Positions 12,891-14,315 of a DNA stretch of 14,315 nt are shown in pieces. Positions within the stretch are counted from its first letter, which is position 1; each line of letters starts with the position of its first letter. Under the pieces are notes generated by a model. It had not been told where the DNA came from. It was given only the letters and a program-made list of their open reading frames with translations, and did no database searches. The DNA lies in NCBI GenBank assembly GCA_002387325.1, contig DGIN01000095.1, positions 1 to 14,315 on the forward strand, read 5' to 3'. This DNA comes from Bacteroidales bacterium UBA4621. GTDB taxonomy: Bacteria; Bacteroidota; Bacteroidia; Bacteroidales; Paludibacteraceae. The position numbers and the translations under genes were made by a program.

Positions 12891-14096
12891 TCAGAGTTTT
12901 GCAAGTGCGGCTTTGATACGTCTCATCGCCTCCGTGATGTTCGCCTCGCTCGTAGCGTACGAGAGGCGGATGCAGTTGTCCTCGCCGAAAGCCGAGCCGC
13001 TGACGCACGCCACGTGCGCCTCGTTGAGCAGGAACTCCACCATATCATTGGCATTGCGGATGGTCTGCCCCTGCGGGGTCTGCTTGCCGAAATAGTACGA
13101 CACATCGGGGAACAGGTAAAAAGCCCCCTGCGGTTCAATGATTTTCCAGCCGGGTATCTCGCGTGCCAAGCCGAGTATGAGGTTGCGGCGTCGTTCAAAG
13201 GCTTGTCTCATCGTCTCCACGCAGGTCTTGTCGCCCGTATAAGCCGCTTCGGCAGCCTTCTGCGCAATAGTGGTGGCACAGGTACATTGCTGCCCCTGCA
13301 AGCGTTTGACGGCACTAACAAAGCCCTTGTCGTGGCATGCCAGCCAGCCGATACGGTAGCCCGTCATCGCGTGGCTCTTGCTCACACCGTTGATAATCAC
13401 CAGACGGTTTTTCAGACTATCAAACTGCCCGAGGCTCTCATGGTGCCCCGTATAGAGGATATGCTCATAGATCTCGTCGGATATGACACTTATCTGCGGG
13501 TGTTTCTCCAGTACACGCACAATGTCCACGAGTGCCTCATGGCTGTAAACGCTTCCTGTCGGGTTGTTGGGTGTACAGAGTACCAGCAGACGTGTGTTCG
13601 GCGTAATAGCCGCCTCCAGTTGTTCCGCCGTGATGCAGAAGTTGTTTTCCATCGTGGTGCGCACGAGGATGCTCTTGCCCTCTGCCAGTTTCACCATTTC
13701 CACGTAACTGACCCAGCATGGTGTAGGCAGTATGACCTCGTCTCCCTGTTCCACAAGGGTCTCAATAGCGTTGCAGAGACAATGTTTTGCGCCAACAGAA
13801 ACAATGATTTCGTTGGCATTGAACGGCTGCGGGTTATGCTCACCGAGTTCCTCGTTGAGTGTGTTGGCGATTGCCTCGCGCAGGGATGGGAAACCTGGTA
13901 CGGGACCGTAATGTGAGAAGTTGTTGTCCACCGCCGCTTTGGCAGCCTCTTTCACGTGTTGCGGAGCGTCAAAATCGGGTTCACCGAGCGACAAACCGAT
14001 CACATCCACCCCCTCGGCACGCAACTGCTGACAACGCGCCGCAATCTGCAATGTCTGCGACTCGCTGAGCGAGTCAATACGCTTCGAAATCTTCAT
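12891..14096 (-). CDS. aspC: PLP-dependent class I aminotransferase (aspartate aminotransferase-like, subgroup Ib)
   Basis: A 401-residue fold-type I aminotransferase. SKSHAMTGYRIGW (239-251) carries the PLP-binding lysine K240 and the phosphate-binding R248. TPNNPTG (175-181) has N178, SDEIYE (206-211) has D207, PCWVSY (126-131) has the ring-stacking W128, and IRLSYA (376-381) has R377 for the substrate carboxylate. This pattern is typical of subgroup Ib aspartate aminotransferases, some of which also use prephenate. The lysine found near residue 12 in the Thermus enzyme is serine here (S11), so the preferred dicarboxylic substrate is uncertain. I start at the ATG at 14096, preceded by AACAGGA; an upstream TTG at 14120 lies inside the -7 promoter element and cannot be transcribed as a start. 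It appears to be the first gene of the - strand block. Confidence 0.9.
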   Translation of the reverse strand: MKISKRIDSLSESQTLQIAARCQQLRAEGVDVIGLSLGEPDFDAPQHVKEAAKAAVDNNFSHYGPVPGFPSLREAIANTLNEELGEHNPQPFNANEIIVSVGAKHCLCNAIETLVEQGDEVILPTPCWVSYVEMVKLAEGKSILVRTTMENNFCITAEQLEAAITPNTRLLVLCTPNNPTGSVYSHEALVDIVRVLEKHPQISVISDEIYEHILYTGHHESLGQFDSLKNRLVIINGVSKSHAMTGYRIGWLACHDKGFVSAVKRLQGQQCTCATTIAQKAAEAAYTGDKTCVETMRQAFERRRNLILGLAREIPGWKIIEPQGAFYLFPDVSYYFGKQTPQGQTIRNANDMVEFLLNEAHVACVSGSAFGEDNCIRLSYATSEANITEAMRRIKAALAKL

Positions 14097-14117
14097 ATTC
14101 CTGTTTTTAATTTGGCA

Positions 14118-14149
14118 CAAAGTTACAACATTTTCTGCACATACACAAA
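14118..14149 (-). promoter_or_regulatory. Bacteroidota-type promoter for the aminotransferase
   Basis: On the - strand, TTTG (14149-14146), a 20-bp spacer and TAACTTTG (14125-14118) fit the Bacteroidota consensus exactly. The box ends 21 bp before the ATG at 14096, giving a leader of roughly 15 nt with AACAGGA as SD-like sequence. It is 28/32 identical to the promoter at 488-519. Confidence 0.85.
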
Positions 14150-14216
14150 TCCGCCTGTTTCAGGTATCTTTCAGAAGTTATCGCAGCGCAAGGGTATCAG
14201 GACGATGTTTATACAG

Positions 14217-14242
14217 TTTATGCAATGTTGATATTGCATAAA
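14217..14242. repeat. 10+10 bp perfect inverted repeat upstream of the aminotransferase
   Basis: TTTATGCAAT (14217-14226) and ATTGCATAAA (14233-14242) are perfect complements separated by six bases. A further GTGCATAAAA follows at 14243-14252. It lies about 70 bp upstream of the -33 element. It could be an operator, a cruciform or a weak hairpin; there is no adjacent U-tract for termination. Confidence 0.55.
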
Positions 14243-14255
14243 GTGCATAAAAAGC

Positions 14256-14287
14256 AGGCTTATCCTATCGGAAAAAGCCTTTTCTTT
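14256..14287. terminator. Weak candidate terminator hairpin
   Basis: AGGCTT (14256-14261) pairs with AAGCCT (14275-14280), with an inner TCC/GGA pairing (14263-14265 with 14270-14272), followed by TTTCTTT. An A-run on the left gives a T-run on the other strand too. The stem is short and interrupted, and the gene it would serve lies outside the window. Confidence 0.3.
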
Positions 14288-14315
14288 CTACGTCCTTTCT
14301 ACGTCCTTTCTACGT
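14283..14315. repeat. 11-bp tandem repeat at the right window edge (3 copies seen)
   Basis: CCTTTCTACGT is repeated at 14294-14304 and 14305-14315, with a first copy (14283-14293) differing by one base. The array is cut by the window edge and may be longer. Confidence 0.85.

Noticed and set aside
10282..13916. Several + strand frames of 200-300 codons opposite the - strand block
   Set aside because: They mirror the sugar transferase, deacetylase, editing protein and aminotransferase, all of which have clear catalytic motifs on the - strand.
14097..14120. N-terminal extension of the aminotransferase from a TTG at 14120
   Set aside because: The extension overlaps the -7 promoter element, and the ATG at 14096 has an SD-like AACAGGA and gives the usual family N-terminus.

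Overview
The window looks like chromosomal DNA from a member of the Bacteroidales (Bacteroidota). The reasons are: two near-perfect Bacteroidota-type promoters (TTTG, 20-bp spacer, TAACTTTG); an AddA/AddB-like helicase-nuclease pair of the Bacteroidota type; a long, four-TM sugar transferase of a Bacteroidota-typical form; generally weak Shine-Dalgarno signals; and spacers full of short A/T-rich tandem repeats. Base composition is moderate, around half G+C by eye. I cannot name the family or genus from sequence alone. No rRNA, tRNA, transposase, phage gene or CRISPR array was seen.

Layout. Positions 1-557 hold no convincing gene: an 11-bp repeat at the left edge, a GC-rich hairpin repeat and a strong promoter. 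On the + strand follow a DUF2130 coiled-coil protein (558-1877), an AddA-like UvrD helicase/nuclease (2076-5318), an AddB-like nuclease (5518-8328) and a galactose mutarotase (8732-9772). A strong bidirectional terminator (9792-9826) separates these from the convergent - strand block. Read in the direction of transcription, that block is: a class I aminotransferase (14096-12891), a ProXp-ala/YbaK-type tRNA-editing protein (12811-12287), a NodB-like polysaccharide deacetylase (12131-11346) and a membrane sugar transferase (11361-9862) that overlaps the deacetylase by 16 bp.

How the genes work together. AddA and AddB should form a double-strand-break resection enzyme that loads RecA. The DUF2130 protein just upstream carries a D...E-x-K pattern that could be another PD-(D/E)XK-type nuclease core, so it may also act on DNA. 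The deacetylase and sugar transferase are translationally coupled and probably start or modify a surface glycan on undecaprenyl phosphate. The mutarotase, aminotransferase and editing protein are housekeeping metabolic or quality-control genes with no obvious link to their neighbours.

The least ordinary feature is non-coding. Five spacers, including both window edges, carry six short tandem arrays whose units differ completely in sequence but are all exactly 11 bp long (positions 1-22, 1920-1952, 8358-8434, 12180-12223, 12236-12257, 14283-14315). Other spacers carry 7-, 8-, 9- and 16-bp arrays, one of which forms the whole predicted 5' leader of the DUF2130 gene. The two clear promoters match at 31 of 36 positions, and a GC-rich hairpin element occurs twice, each time upstream of a + strand gene. 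I found no clear new defence or mobile system; the coding content is conventional.
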